DNA of 64,000 nucleotides from Chamaecyparis obtusa (lineage: Eukaryota > Streptophyta > Pinopsida > Cupressales > Cupressaceae): the NCBI GenBank assembly GCA_027943335.1, contig BSBK01002802.1, forward strand, positions 744,001 through 808,000, given 5' to 3'. The stretch's first letter is position 1, and every line of letters begins with the position of its first letter. A program made the position numbers and the translations under genes. Positions 22,594-35,300 of this stretch are shown piece after piece. The notes under the pieces were generated by a model. It did not search any database, had not been told where the DNA came from, and saw only the letters and a list, made by a program, of their open reading frames with translations.

Positions 22594-24763
22594 CTAAACC
22601 CCTCCTATATAAATCACTAGAGATAAGGGTGTGGTGAGAGGAATTACGGATAAGGTTTCGGCATTCAAAATGGTTGAATGTGTCGGGGATGATGCCATCA
22701 CAAAGATATGAATAGATAGCACCATATCAGGAAGACTCGTGTGTGACAATGGTACAAATGACATGGCTTTCAAACGAGTCAAAGATGGGATGGTGTAGCT
22801 CTTCCACCAGGAATTCAAATCTTGATTCATGTGTCTCCAACTGAAGAAGTGAAGCTAATGTGGCCATGGCATCTGCAGCTTTGTTCTCTATCCTAGGGAT
22901 CTGTTGAAAAGTCACAAAGGTAAAGTAACATTTCAATGAGTCAACCATCTTTTTGTAGGGTATCAATTTATCATCCTTGGTTTGATACTCCTCATTGACT
23001 TGGTTGATGATTAACTGGGAATCCCCAAAGACATGTAACTCTATTATGTTCCATTCTATAGCCATTCTCAATCCATTGGTTAAAGCTTCATATTCTGCAA
23101 TATTATTCGTACATGGGAATAAAAGTTTGTAAGACTTTGGAATATTGTACCCATGTGGAGAGACAAATAATACTCTAGCACCTGATCCATTTTGCATGTG
23201 GGAACCATCAAAGAACATTTTCCAAGTGCGAGTAGTCATATACAGGATGTGTTCATCTGGGAATTCCACTTGAATAGGCATATTATCCTTAACTGGGAAA
23301 TCAACTAATTGATCAGCTATAGCTTGCCCTTTTATGGCTTTCCTTTCAATGTACTCTATGTCAAATTCTGTTAAAACCATTGTCCATTTAGCAAGTCTAC
23401 CCGTGAGGGCAGCCTTACTAAGAAAGTATTTAAGAGGATCAATTTTTGCAACCAAATGTATGGTATGAGCAAGCATATAGTGTCACAACTTTTGAGAAGC
23501 AAACACCACTGCAAGACAAGACTTCTCAATGTTATTGTAATTGATCTCATAGGAGACTAGAGTATGGCTGATATAGTATATGGCCCGTTCTTTCCCAATA
23601 TCATCTAATTGAGCCAACAATGCCCCCAAGGAAGACTCTATTGCTGAAATGTATAAAATTAATGGTCTCCCAGGAATAGGCGGCATCAAATTTGGAGGAT
23701 TAGCTAAATACTGTTTTATTTGATCAAGGCTCTTTTGGCAATCCTCATTCCATACACAAGAAGCACCTTTATGCAGCGTCTTATTAAAGGGTTGTGCTCT
23801 ATTTGCCAGCTATGAGATAAACCTCCTAATTGACTGGAGTCGTCCCTGAAGACTTCTCATCTGACTAATGTTTCTTGGAGGTGGCATGTCTAAAATTGCT
23901 TGGACCTTTTCAGGATCAACCTCTATACCTTTTGCTGATATTATAAATCCTAAAAGTTTGCCTGAGGTGACACCAAATGCGCACTTCTTTGGATTCAATC
24001 TGAGTTGAAATTGTTCCATGTGATCTAGAATTACTTCCAAATTGGTAAGGTGTGCATCTCTTTTTCTTGATTTAGCCAAGGTATCATCCACATAATCTTC
24101 CATGTTCTTATGCATCATATCATGAAAAATTGTGGTCATAGCTCGTTAGTATGTTGCTCCTGCATTCTTTAACCCAAATGGCATGACATTCTAGCAATAG
24201 GTTCCCCATGCACATGTGAACGCTATTTTCTCTTGGTCTTCGGGAGCTATTTTAATTTGATTATATCCTGAGAAACCATCCATTAGAGAGTATATTTCAT
24301 AGCCCGCTGTCATGTCCACTATCATGTCAATGTTTGGAAGTGGAAAATCATCCTTTGGGCATGCTTTGTTTAAATCTCTAAAATCTGTGCATACACGAAT
24401 GGACCCATCATGTTTGGAAACTGGTACTATGTTTGAGATCCATTCTGCATAATCGATGGCTCTAATGAATCCAGCTCTCAAAAGTTTTTCTAATTCCACT
24501 TTGACAAGGAAAGCTACATGTGGATGCATTTTTCTGATTCTCTGTTTCACTGGTTTGAATCCTAGAGCTATGGATAAGTGATGCATTATAAGATTTGTGT
24601 CAAGCCCTGGCATGTCTGAATAGGTCCATGCAAAATTAATTTTCTTCTTTTGTAAGAATTGTATATATGCCTTGGTTTCTTCTTCTGATAAAGACTGGGC
24701 AAGATGAATTATTTGAGGAGCTTCTTCTGTGTTCAAATTAACTGGTTTTGTTGGCTCAATCAA
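22594..24763 (-). pseudogene. Element A reverse transcriptase and dual RNase H
   Basis: RT is marked by RIRKMHPHVAFLVKVELEKL, the FPLPNIDMIVD region and the catalytic YVDD (about 24090). The first RNase H follows near 23690-23480. A second one (MFFDGSHMQNGSGARVLF, GDSQLIINQVNEEY, ENKAADAMATLASL) lies at about 23230-22840. The second RNase H places the element in the Tat lineage. Stops near 24140-24190, 23690-23810 and 23476-23482 break the frame, while the residues around YVDD are intact, unlike in element B. Confidence 0.9.
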
Positions 24764-24800
24764 TACTGATGATCTCTCCTAAAAATAACTCAGAAAGTTA

Positions 24801-26254
24801 TTAAGTACCCCATCCTTGGGTTTCACCCTCAGATGCGTCATCTCTTTTTACTATTTTTGGTTCTGATACCGCCACAAAGTGGTTTTCGCCATCAGACCTA
24901 TTTTTCTTTCTTTCTTTTTCTTTTATTTTTAGACTGAGGTACTTAATATCAGGCTCTGTAATACTGGTTGTTGGTTCACTGGTGGAAGAAGCCATGGGTT
25001 CAAGAGCATTTAGATAGCAGGCAAGTTTATAGTCATTCTGAAAAGTGAGGAATCTAGGCTCTTGATGGTGCTGAGACCAGTCAATTAGGTCATAGTGAAC
25101 AAGGGGTAGGTCAATGACTGGCTCAATGTTATTTATGTGAAAGGTGTTATCTCTGGTGACCATACAATTGGGATTCATCGAGTCCTCTCCTAAGATACCC
25201 AAATTAGGATTCATCCTACCAAATGAAGTGTCGTCCACTAAGGCAATTTGAGGAGTACAATCCTCTAGTCCTACACTAAGCTCGTTGGCTGCATCGGGTT
25301 GGGTACTATAAGTATGGACAACATCCATGTCCAAATCAACTGTTGCATATGAAAGTGAGTCCCATTCATACTCATGTGAGTCTATGTCTGAATCATCATT
25401 TGGGCCTTGTGATGTAGAAGCCTCAAGGTTGGGAAAAGTTTCCCCTTCTCTAATGCTAGCATTGTTACTATCCGTCGTAGCTAGGATAGCAACATTTTCC
25501 ATTGTCAATCGAGCATTCATATAGTCACTATCCACCGCAGCTAGGATAGTAGGACCGTCAATTATCAAATCTTTTGAATCTCCCCAAAGGAGATTTGTTG
25601 AAGGCACCCAATCATTAGACATGTCTTTTTGATTAGAAAGATCAGGTGTGTAGTCTAAATCACTGTCACTATCCGTCGCAGCTGGGACAGGGACACCTTT
25701 CTTCTTCTTATTTTCAAAACCTAAGCCAACTGTTGACTTATTCTTTCATCCAAAAAGGGCATGGTTAAGAGGCTCTGCTTTAGCATCCAACCTATGGCTA
25801 AGGGGACCATATCCTGGATAACCCATATTCTTAACCAGTGTATACCCTCTCCCATAAGCTTTAGGTGAAGGAGCAAAGTTCTCATTGTGTTGGTATTTTT
25901 CCTCATGATAGATCTAGTCTCTTACGACAACTTCCTCTTTCTCTTCTTGAATAGGAATTGAAGACTCAATAAATTTTCCAAATAATGTCATTGCTGATGA
26001 TGAAGGTTTCATATGTGGGGATGGTTTCCCATAAGACCGAGGAGAGATTGGCATTTTTGTAAAAGAATCAATTTTATAATCTCCCATCCCAAGATCTATG
26101 GTCTTAAACTTCTACTTGCATTGTTCAAGGGAAATACAAGGGTTGTTAGCTTCCCTATTCAAAGGTACATGTGATCCCATAGAAATGTTATTAACTGACA
26201 AAGCACTATCTCTAGGTATGCAAATTTCTACACCATTGTGGGAAACTTAACACA
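24801..26254 (-). pseudogene. Element A protease-RT linker with degenerate G-patch
   Basis: Between protease and RT the minus strand reads a long acidic, Ser/Asp-rich linker (24801-25622). Upstream of it, near 25750-25870, is a G-patch-like sequence (GRGYTLVKNMGYPGYGPLS). G-patch domains bind RNA and activate DEAH helicases in host proteins and also occur in some retroviral proteases. In B the equivalent G-patch is better preserved and in frame. Here stops separate the pieces. Confidence 0.6.
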
Positions 26255-27175
26255 CTAGTGATAGGTTGAGGGGACTGCTTGCATTTCATGAATCCATGGC
26301 CTACCTAGCAAAATGTTGTAGGCTAAAGGACCAACATCAACAATTTGAAATAAGATGTCCTTTTCTACTGGGCCAATGCAGATAGGCAAAATGGCCAATC
26401 CCTTAGAACTTCTTTTAGCTTCATCATATGCTTTGATTGTGATCTTTTTCCTCATGTCAATGACTTCTTCAGAATATCCTAGAGCCCTCAGCAAACTCAT
26501 GGTACAAATATTAAGCCCCGCACCCCCATCTATCAATACACACCTGACACGGGTTTTATGAATCATGACTTCGATGTGTAAGGCCAAGTTATGTGGGTGA
26601 CTGATGGATTTGTCGTCTTCTTCTAAGAAGGTGAGGTAATGAGGGCTAGCCAAATGGTTGACCATATTCTCAAATTGATCAACATCTAAGTTGTTAGGGA
26701 CACTGGCTGCTCGCAAAGCATCCTCAAGGACACACTTGTGCTTAGGGGACAATTCTAAAAGTTCAAAAATAGATATCTGCACTGGTGTACGTTGTAATTG
26801 GTCAATAAGATTATAATTGGAATCAGGACCAATGGCAGATTTAGGAGGAATGCCCTTGGACATGGGTTGCTTAGACTTGCTAGTGCTAGGACCTCTGATA
26901 ATAATGGGAGCTTGAGCCTGACCCCTTGTGACAGCATTGAGGGATTGGGGCATTCTTTGTGAGTGAGGACCTCTTAGCACCACAACGGGTCTTTCATCAG
27001 ACATAGGAGTTGAATCCACATCATAGCCATAAGGATCTTTCCCTCTCATCATGTTGATATTATCATCAGCTGCTTCAAGCATATTAATAACATTTTCAGC
27101 ATTAGTGTAGGCATAGTTGATAGCAGCTTTGCCATGCTTGTTGTTAGAATTCTCCCCCTTTTCATATTTGGGCAA
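26255..27175 (-). pseudogene. Element A aspartic protease region
   Basis: An open segment of 306 codons containing VLIDGGAGLNICTMSLL near the middle (about 26540-26500), the aspartic protease active site with Asp-Gly-Gly in place of the usual Asp-Ser/Thr-Gly. DGGA variants are familiar in plant gypsy elements. It also has LLGRPWIHEMQAVPSTYH near the end. It is joined to gag upstream through an in-frame TGA and ends in stops before the G-patch linker. Confidence 0.85.
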
Positions 27176-27229
27176 GGGTTCCTTAAAAGCCTTATGATCC
27201 GCATTAGTGGTTAAACCATCAACTTGTAA

Positions 27230-29401
27230 TCACCCACTTTCAATGAGGTCTTGGACAAGATGTTTAAGCCTAAAACAATTTTCGATATCATGTCCAATTC
27301 CATTGTGGAAGACACAAAATGATTTCTCATCCCACCAATGAGGTTTAGAATCGGGTATGCGGTGCTTGGTAGGATCCTGAGGTTGCACCAAATTATGAGC
27401 AATTAGTGTTTTGAAAATGTCGGCATAGGAGTCCCCAAGTTTGGTGAATTGTCTCTTTTCCTTCTTGGGTTTCCCTTGATACTTGGATTTATTCTCTTGT
27501 TGTCCTGAGGATGCTTGCAGCTTCATGGCTTGTACTGCATTGGAGAGATTAAGAACTCCTTCATTCTTAGGTTGTGGTGAGTCAAAAACTCCGTCATTGA
27601 CCACCTGTTTATTCTTGTTCCAATAGGAGTTCTTTTTGTCCTTATAACCATGATTGTTCTTGTTTTGGCCATTGTTGTTATTAGTTGATTTAGTCAAAAT
27701 TCCTTGTTCTTTTAGGACATCCTCTATGCGACATGCCACTTCTACCATGGTATCGAAAGAATTAAATGGTATCTTTCTTACCTCATATCTTAATTCTGGC
27801 ACTAAGTTACTCACAATGATGTCTATTCTTTCCTCCTCAGGAATTTTCCTGGGATATTTTGAGCACAAACGTCTCCATCTTTGTAGGAAAGTGACAAAAG
27901 ATTCTCCTTGATTTTGTTTAAGCTTGCACAAATCAAGCATCGTGACCGACCTTGATAGATTATAAGCAAAATGCTGAACAAATCTTTGGATGAGTTCTTT
28001 AAATGACTTTACTGGAGGAGTAAGGTTGGTGAACCACTCCATGGCTTGACCTTTGAGACTCCTCGGAAATAATCTTATCAAGTAGGAGTCTTCATGATGA
28101 AAAGAAAAGCTCATTATGTAGAACTGTCGAACATGGTCATGAGGGTCACCAACACCATCATATTTGTCATAGGTTGGAAACTCAACTTTCTTAGGGAACT
28201 CAACCAACACCACACTCTTGTCAATCGGGTTGGGACATATGGAGTCCAAATTAAACGTGCTCTTAGGAGCCCTCATCCTTTCTATATCCTTCTGCATTTG
28301 CATGATCACCTCATTGGTTGAAGGATTCTGTTTCTTAATCTTTTGGTGGACGTCAAAATAATATGGAACTTTAGCACCTTTATTGATAAGGCTTTCTAGG
28401 AATTGATCCTTGTTTTGTTCCACATATCGTTCCACATATGCTTGAAAGGATGGTTCTTGTTGCATAGTCATAAAATCCATATGGTCAAATTTGGCATAAC
28501 TTCCTCCATGTTGTGAGCCATGATGTGCTCATTGGGAGGGTCACTTTGAATGTCTATGAGGTGATCATCTCCTATGATGATCATATCTTGAAACCCTTCT
28601 TCCTCTAGGACTTGGGGATCGTGAGGGTGTCCTTGATCTTCTTCTAGGACTTGGCGAAGGGGTAGATGGGGGTGAGTTGGTCCCACTATTGGTTCCCCTT
28701 CTGTTGAATCAGCTTTGGAGTTGTTGTGCATAGAGTCTATCTTCTTCTTCTTGGGTGACTCTCTTTTTTATGTCCAATAACGCACATTCCTCTTCTTCTA
28801 GCTATCTAAATTTTTCCTTTTTAGCAGCTTGTTCATCCAAATAGGCTTGCTTCTCCCTCTCAATGCTACTCAATCTTGTATTTGCATATCGAGAGGTATC
28901 TTTAAGTGGGGAGGATGGTCTCGGATGCCTTATTGCATTGGCTGCGTTTATGTGGTGATCACTAGATTCATTGTTTTGGTCCTCGTGTTGTGACCCTGAA
29001 TCTGAGTGAGCTTGCTTATGATGTCTCTCAGCTCATTGGTGAGCATCAAAATACCTCACATTGTTGGGAGGTGACTTGGGTGGACTAGCATGAGAAGAAC
29101 CACCGTACTCTCTCCTATGTCATTGGAAGATATCCTCAAGAGTTTGATTCATGGCTTCTCTTTGTTGTCGAGTGAAAGTGTAACTCATGTCCATACTTGA
29201 TGAAAGTGGTACAAAAGAGGTGCTCACTTCACTAGGATTAGCTTTCGGATTAAAACAAACCTTAGATTCACTCTTAGGTGATTGATCAAAAAGGGGTCTT
29301 TTTCCCTTATGTTGTCGACGAGTCTTGACGGGTGGTAACTGGCTAAAGGCAACAAGGGGTCACTTCCCTTGATTGACTTGGTACCTTGTCATAACTGACA
29401 T
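27230..29401 (-). pseudogene. Element A gag with Arg/Ser-rich N-terminal region
   Basis: The core gag domain (YDGVGDPHDHVRQFYIMS, SYLIRLFPRSLKGQAMEWF) lies in a 416-codon open frame at 28480-27230. It ends with a modified zinc knuckle (CVFHNGIGHDIENCFRLK). Upstream, the minus strand keeps coding character back to an ATG near 29401, interrupted by several TGA/TAG codons. That region includes a charged stretch (EREKQAYLDEQAAKKEKF) and an Arg/Ser-rich stretch (SPSPRRRSRTPSRSPSPRGR) near 28590-28690. Gag forms the virus-like particle. The Arg/Ser-rich part is unusual and could bind RNA or nuclear speckle factors (inference). Confidence 0.75.
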
Positions 29402-29879
29402 GAAACAAAGATACTCTCAATGATAAGGTGACCTCTCAAAGTGTCAGCGTCAAACTAGGATAATCAAAGTCCTCTATTGTCCAAAGAGAAATGAGAAGAT
29501 ACAAAAGGGGCTTTACCAACACTGTCAAAGAGGTGCTTCAAATCAAAGGGTGACTACCCTTGCACTTTTGAACCAGGAGGTTGGACTAGGCCAAAATATG
29601 ATTGAAATTGAGATTTAAATGAAAGTGATTTGGACAATAAGAGCACTAAAATTTTCCAAGAATGTAGCTAACAATCTTAGAGATGAACCTTGGCACCAAG
29701 AGTGGCCATCTAATTTGACAATTATTCCCAAAGTGATTTTGTAAATCAGATGATGCTATCTCGGAGGACTAAAACCAGAAATTTAGAGCCAAGACAGGTC
29801 TCAAACGTCAAAGCAAGAAACCTACTCCAAGACCTAACCTAACTGATAGCAATTAAAACTGACCAAATTGCAAGCACGA

Positions 29880-30120
29880 CATAAATTACCTAGGTGATAT
29901 ACTCCAGGCTACTGGGGTGATATACCTATAACCGCATGATACTTCACCTTATGCCAGATGATATACCTTATAATAGTCGGGCGATACACTCTAGGCAGGT
30001 CAGGCGATAGTCTGCCAAGGGTGAACTATCATGCGATATTTCTTCTCAAAGCAAGTGATACTTTTCAAACCCGCAAAGTATCATGCGATACTTTGCTCTA
30101 AAGGACACGATACTGTTGCA
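29880..30120. repeat. Element A leader motif cluster 1
   Basis: Many variants of GTGATATACC/GCGATAC, with exact TATCRYRYGATA at 30027-30038 and 30079-30090. It lies in the gag-pol 5' leader, upstream of gag. It matches the cluster in PMD intron 1 at the other end of the same element. Confidence 0.82.
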
Positions 30121-31529
30121 AGATTACTTAACTCTTGACCAGAACTGTGTAAAATTTGCATTTTTGGGTCTGCTTGGTCAAAAATTTTGGTTTGAGGGTT
30201 GATGTTTTTTATTTCAGTCACAATATCAACAGAATTTCGGCAGGTTTGCAAACAATGAGGGATCAAACATGTCTCAAAACACTTGAAACAAGGGCAAAAG
30301 CAACCTTGCCAAGACAAACACTTGTGATATCAGAATTGAAAAAGCACCTTATGAATGCTACCGATTGTTTGTATGTGAGAACATTTACATTGGCATCACA
30401 CAACCGAAGACAATTCAAGCAAGTCTATCCTAAAAAGTCAAGGCTCAATACTTACCAACTTAGCCCACAACTTGATGTCCCCTTGCCTCACACCAAGTGG
30501 TTACCCACGAGAGATATTGGCTTTGTCGTGGAAGTGTCAAATGACACAACCAAAGGGACACATATGGTGAGTATCTTAAGGTGATCCGGGTAAACCACTT
30601 GGATCAATCCTTGCACTAAGAAGATAAGCGGCTAAAACAAGGTGGCTTCTATCTAATAGTTCTTAATAAGGGCTTCCGTTCACAACACCCCTCTTGCTCC
30701 TCATAAAGGACTAGGACCTCGCGACCGCAAGAGTACCTTAAGCATTCTTGCTCAATGTTTTCCCCATGGTCGCAATCCCATGAGCTACTCACATCAAGCG
30801 AAGACAAGTGTTATGTCTACCAAGGTTTTGTGTCCTCGGTAGCCTTGAGATTATAGTGAGTTGGAATCACTTGCCACCAAGGAAAATGATGACAAGGTTG
30901 TCCCCACTTGGGTCGTTCCTCTTGATTGCTCAAGAGTGGGCCCGCTAAAGAATCCTAAACTACACAAAGAATGGATGATTTTTGAGGTTCAAGGTTTTTG
31001 GTTCACCATGAGGGTGAAGAGCATACTCCCCTATCTCAAAAACTTCTCCCAAACACACCAAGAAGAGAGATTCAATTACTCCCTTGCTTCCAAAACCTTA
31101 AGATGGGTCAGGATTTTCTGATTCACCTAAAGGAGAAGAGCATACTTCTCCTACCACCTCAAAATCCCTTTCACAAGGTTTTAAAATTCCTAATGCAACT
31201 AGTGAATGCCACACTTGAAAGGAAATAAATCACAAAAAAAATCTTTTTTTTTCATTTTTATGCCTTTTGGGCAGCCTTGCAAAAATTTTTAGTAGCCCTC
31301 TTTGACATGTGATTTTTTGGAAAACTTCTCAAGCAAAGGCACCTACAACCATAACTGGTTAGACCCAAAAAGTTAGCAAAATCCAAAATCTAAATGAAAA
31401 TAATTGCAAGAAACTGATTTACCTAAGCTAAAAGATGCAGGTTAGACCTATCTAAATACAGTAAAGCAAACCAGCAAACTAAATATGATCAGATTCGGAT
31501 GATAAAACTTGAACTGTAGGTCTCTATCA
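30121..31529 (-). other. Element A 5' leader, noncoding
   Basis: No supported ORF. Around 31005-31060 the plus strand reads GGGTGAAGAGCATACTCCCC...CCCAAACACACC. This resembles the leader of element B at about 62175-62220 (GAGTGAAGAGCATATCCC...CCCAAACAC). A partial second copy in A is at about 31130-31150. A conserved leader block of this kind could be a packaging or dimerisation signal (inference). Confidence 0.5.
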
Positions 31530-31760
31530 GATCAGGCGATATACCTTGAACTTCACCAGTATCGCGAGATATAGTTTTCTATAACCGCGTGATATACCTC
31601 GGTTCGGGCAATATACTTCTCTATACGCAGGCGATACTTGACACGACACCAAGTGATATACCTTAATACTGCCAGGTGATTCTTCTCTGGGGTGAAGTGT
31701 CGCACTAGTATAGTAATGTATATCACATGATATACCTGAGAAGTATCGCGTGATATTCTG
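31530..31760. repeat. Element A leader motif cluster 2
   Basis: A second dense cluster close to the primer-binding site, with TATCACATGATA (31721-31732) and TATCGCGTGATA (31744-31755). Variants include CGCGTGATATACC and CAGGCGATAC. The spacing is irregular, so this is not a simple tandem satellite. Confidence 0.82.
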
Positions 31761-31852
31761 AGAAAAAGGCTAGAGACTGCAAAATTTTTGAAAGATAATC
31801 CAAAAAATGATGAAGAATACAAGAAACTAAAGGACAAAGCTTATCTACTCTA

Positions 31853-31869
31853 CTCCACGGTGGGTGCCA
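31853..31869 (-). promoter_or_regulatory. Element A primer-binding site
   Basis: Minus strand TGGCACCCACCGTGGAG, four bases inside the 5' LTR end. B has TGGCGCCCACCGTGGGG and C TGGTGCCCACCGTGGGG at the same place. I could not match the block beyond TGGCGCC to a tRNA 3' end from memory. Confidence 0.8.
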
Positions 31870-31873
31870 GAAA

Positions 31874-32307
31874 TGTACACACTAAAATGGTGCACTTCTA
31901 TGAACCATTACATGCAAGGTTGCTCTCACAAAGTGGCTCATAGCTCTCTATGCATGGAGTTGCAAGGGACTATGGTGTATTTGCTCTCAACTAGAGCTAC
32001 AAGCTTGTGACCTTGCTAGTCAACCACACAACGAGAGATTAAAATGAGGACAAGGGCAAGAGTGCCAATATTCTCAAGAATCACTATGAAAATGCAATGC
32101 AATGCAAACTAGTCTATGGAAATGAAAATGCAATGCAACTAAGCTATGAAATGGAAAGAACAAGTGTTACAAATCCTTCCTATTAAGCTATGTGAGGTTA
32201 TGTTATTGCATAAAAGGAAATCTAAGCTATGAAAGCCATGAAAAATGAAACTACTTATGCAAGAATGTAAACTAAACTATGAATCAAATGAAGAAATCTA
32301 AAGTAAG
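31874..32307 (-). repeat. Element A 5' LTR, outer part missing
   Basis: Aligns to 15741-16186 of the 3' LTR with about 8 substitutions and a 12-bp deletion, then stops and the palindromic satellite begins. On the minus strand the missing ~536 bp is the beginning of the 5' LTR (U3), including the TATA-like site, so the gag-pol promoter is gone. Confidence 0.92.
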
Positions 32308-35300
32308 TGTGTCGGAAGGGGTCGTAGGACCCCTTCGGACACACTCAAGCATTCTAATGTGTCAAAAGGGGTCATGGGGACTTCCTAGGGGTCCTAATGT
32401 GTGATAAGATGTACTAGGACCCCTAGGAAGTCCCCATGACCCCTTTTGACACATTTGAACCTTCAAGTGTGTCTGAAGGAGTCGTAGGACCCCTTAGGAC
32501 AAATTTGAGGGTTCTAATGTGTCAAAAAGGGTCATGTGGACTTCCTAGGGGTCCTAACGCATGAGAAGACATACTAGGACACCTAAGAAGTCCCCATGAC
32601 CCCTTTTGACACATTGGAACCCTCAAGTGTGTCCTAAGGGGTCCTACAACCCCTTAGGACACACTTGATAGTTTGAATGCATCAAAAGGGGTCATGGGGA
32701 CTTCCTAAGGGTCCTAACACATGATAAGGCATATTGGGACCCCTAGGAAGTCCCCATGACCCCTTTTTATACATTGGAATGCTCAAGTGTGTCCGAAGGG
32801 ATCGTAGGACCCCTTAAGACACATGTGAGGGTTCTAATGTGTCAAAAGGGGTCATCAAGACTTCCTAGGGGTCCTAATGCGTGATAAGGTGTACGAGGAC
32901 CTCTATGAAGTCCCCATGAAAATTTTGACACATTTGAACCCTCAAGTGTGTCTGAAGGGGTCATAGGACCCCTTAGGACACACTTGAGGGTTCTAATGTG
33001 TCAAAAGGGGTCATGGGGACTTCCTAGGGGTCCTTGTATGTCTTATCACATATACTAAGACCCCTCAAAAGTCCCCATGACCCTTTTTAACACATTTGAA
33101 TGCTCAAATGTGTTTGAAAGGGTCATAGGACCCCTTAGGAAAAACTTGAGCATTCCAATGTGTCAAAGGGGGTCATGGGGACTTCTTAGGGGTCCTAATG
33201 CATGATAAGGCACACTAGGACCCTTAGAAGTCCCCATGACCCCATTTTAAATATTTGAATGATCAAGTGTGTTCGAAGAGGTTGTAGGACCCCGTAGGAC
33301 ACACTTGAGCATTCCAATGTGTCAATAGGGGTCATGGGGACTTCCTACGGGTCCTAACATGTGATAAGGTGTACTAGGACCCCTAGGAAGTCCTCATGAC
33401 CCCTTTTAAAACATATGAATGCTCAAGTGTGTCTGAAGGGGTCGTAGGACCCCTTAGGACACACTTGAGCATTCCAATGTGTCAATAGGGGTCATGGGGA
33501 CTTCTTAGGGGTCTTAACATGTGATAAGGTGTACTAGGACCCCTAGGAAGTCCCCATGACCCTTTTTGACACATTTGAACTCTGAAGTTTGTCTGAAGGG
33601 GTCATAGGACCCCTTCAGACACACTTTAGGGTTCAAATGTGTCAAAAGTAGGACCCCTTCGGACACACTTCAGGGTTCAAATGTGTCAAAAAGGGTCATG
33701 GGGACTTCCTGGGGGTCCTAACACATGATAAGGCATAATAGGACCCCTAAGAAGTCCCCATGACTCCTTTTAACACATTGGAACCATCAAGTGTGTCCTA
33801 AGGGGTCTTACAACCCCTTAGGACACACTTGATGGTTCAAATGTGTCAAAAGGGCTCATGGGGACTTCCCAGGGGTCCTAACATGTGATAAGGCATACTA
33901 TGACCCCTAGGAAGTCCCCATGACCCCTTTTGACACATTTTAATGCTCAAGTGTGTTCGAAGGGGTCGTAGGACCCCTTAGGACACACTTGAGGGTTCTA
34001 ATGTGTCAAAAGGGGTCATGGGGACTTCGTAGGGGTCCTAACACATGATAAGGCATACTAGGACCCCTAGGAAGTCCCCATGACCTCTTTTGACATATTT
34101 GAATGCTCAAGTGTGTCTGAAGGGGTCATAGGACCCCTTTAGACACACTTGAGCATTCAAATGTGTCAAAAGGGGTCATGGGGACTTCTTAGGGGTCCTA
34201 ACGCGTGATAAGGCGTATTAGGACTCCTAAGAAGTCCCCATGACCCTGTTTGACACATTTGAACCCTCAAGTGTGTCCAAAGGGGTCATTCATAACCCCT
34301 TTTGACATATTTGAATGCTCAAGTGTGTCCGACGGGGTCCTATGACCCCTTCGGACACACTTGAGTGTTCAAATGTGTCAAAAGGGGTCATGGAGGCTTG
34401 CTAGGGGTCCTAATGCTTGATAAGTCAGACTAGGACCCCTAGGAAGTCCCCATGACCCCTTTTGACACATTAGAATTCTCAAGTGTGTCCTAAGGAGTTG
34501 TAGGACCCCTTAGGACACACTTGAGAATTCTAATGTGTCAAAAGGGGTCATGGGGACTTCCTAGGGGTCCTAACATGTGATAAGGTGTACTAGGACCCCT
34601 ATGAAGTCCCCATGACACCTTTTGACATATTTGAACCCTCAAGTGTGTTTGAAGGGGTCATAGGATCCCTTAGGACACACTTGAGGGTCCTAATGTGTCA
34701 AAAGGGGTCATGGGGACTTCCTAGGGGTCCTAATGCATGATAAGGCATACTAGGAACCCTAAGAAGTCCCCATGACCTCTTTTGACACATTGAAACCCTC
34801 AAGTGTGTCCAAAAGGGTTGTAGGACCATTTAGGACACACTTGAGGGTTCCATTATGTCGAAAGGGGTCATGGGGACTTCCTAGGGGTTCTAACACATTA
34901 TAAGGTGTACTAGGACCCCTAGGAACTCCCCATGACCTCTTTTGACCTATTGGAATGCTCAAGTGTGTCTAAAGGGGTCATACGAACCCTTAGAACACAC
35001 TTGAGGGTTCCAATGTTTTGAAAGGGGTCATGGGGACTTTCTAGGGGTCCTAGTACGACTTATCACGTGTTAGGACCCCTAGAAAGTCCCCATGACCCCT
35101 TTTGACACATTAGAATCCTCAAGTGTGTCCTAAGGGATCCTAAAACCCCTTAGGACATGTTTGAGGGTTCTAATATGTAAAAAGGGGTCATGGGGACTTC
35201 TTAGGGGTCCTAATATGCCTTATCACACGTTATGACCCTTAGGAAGTCTCCATGACCTCTTTTGATATATTTGAACACTCAAGTGTGTCCAAAGGGGTCA

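Larger units (their letters stand above)
15741..32307 (-). mobile_element. Element A: Tat-type Ty3/gypsy retrotransposon with convergent PMD gene
   Basis: A long gypsy element on the minus strand. From its own 5' end: truncated 5' LTR (32307-31874), primer-binding site, leader with motif clusters, gag with an Arg/Ser-rich N-terminus, protease, G-patch, reverse transcriptase, two RNase H domains, integrase, a noncoding block, a convergent plus-strand PMD gene, polypurine tract and 3' LTR (16722-15741). Two RNase H domains are a hallmark of the Tat lineage. The coding regions carry many in-frame stops. The two LTRs differ at about 8 positions plus a 12-bp deletion over about 430 comparable bases, so A is older than element B. 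The bases ATAGT precede the 3' LTR; the partner target duplication is lost on the other side. Confidence 0.9.

Noticed and set aside
30156..31228. Plus-strand ORFs of 142, 86 and 76 codons in the element A leader
   Set aside because: No recognisable domain, opposite to gag-pol, overlapping motif clusters and leader; no counterpart in element B.
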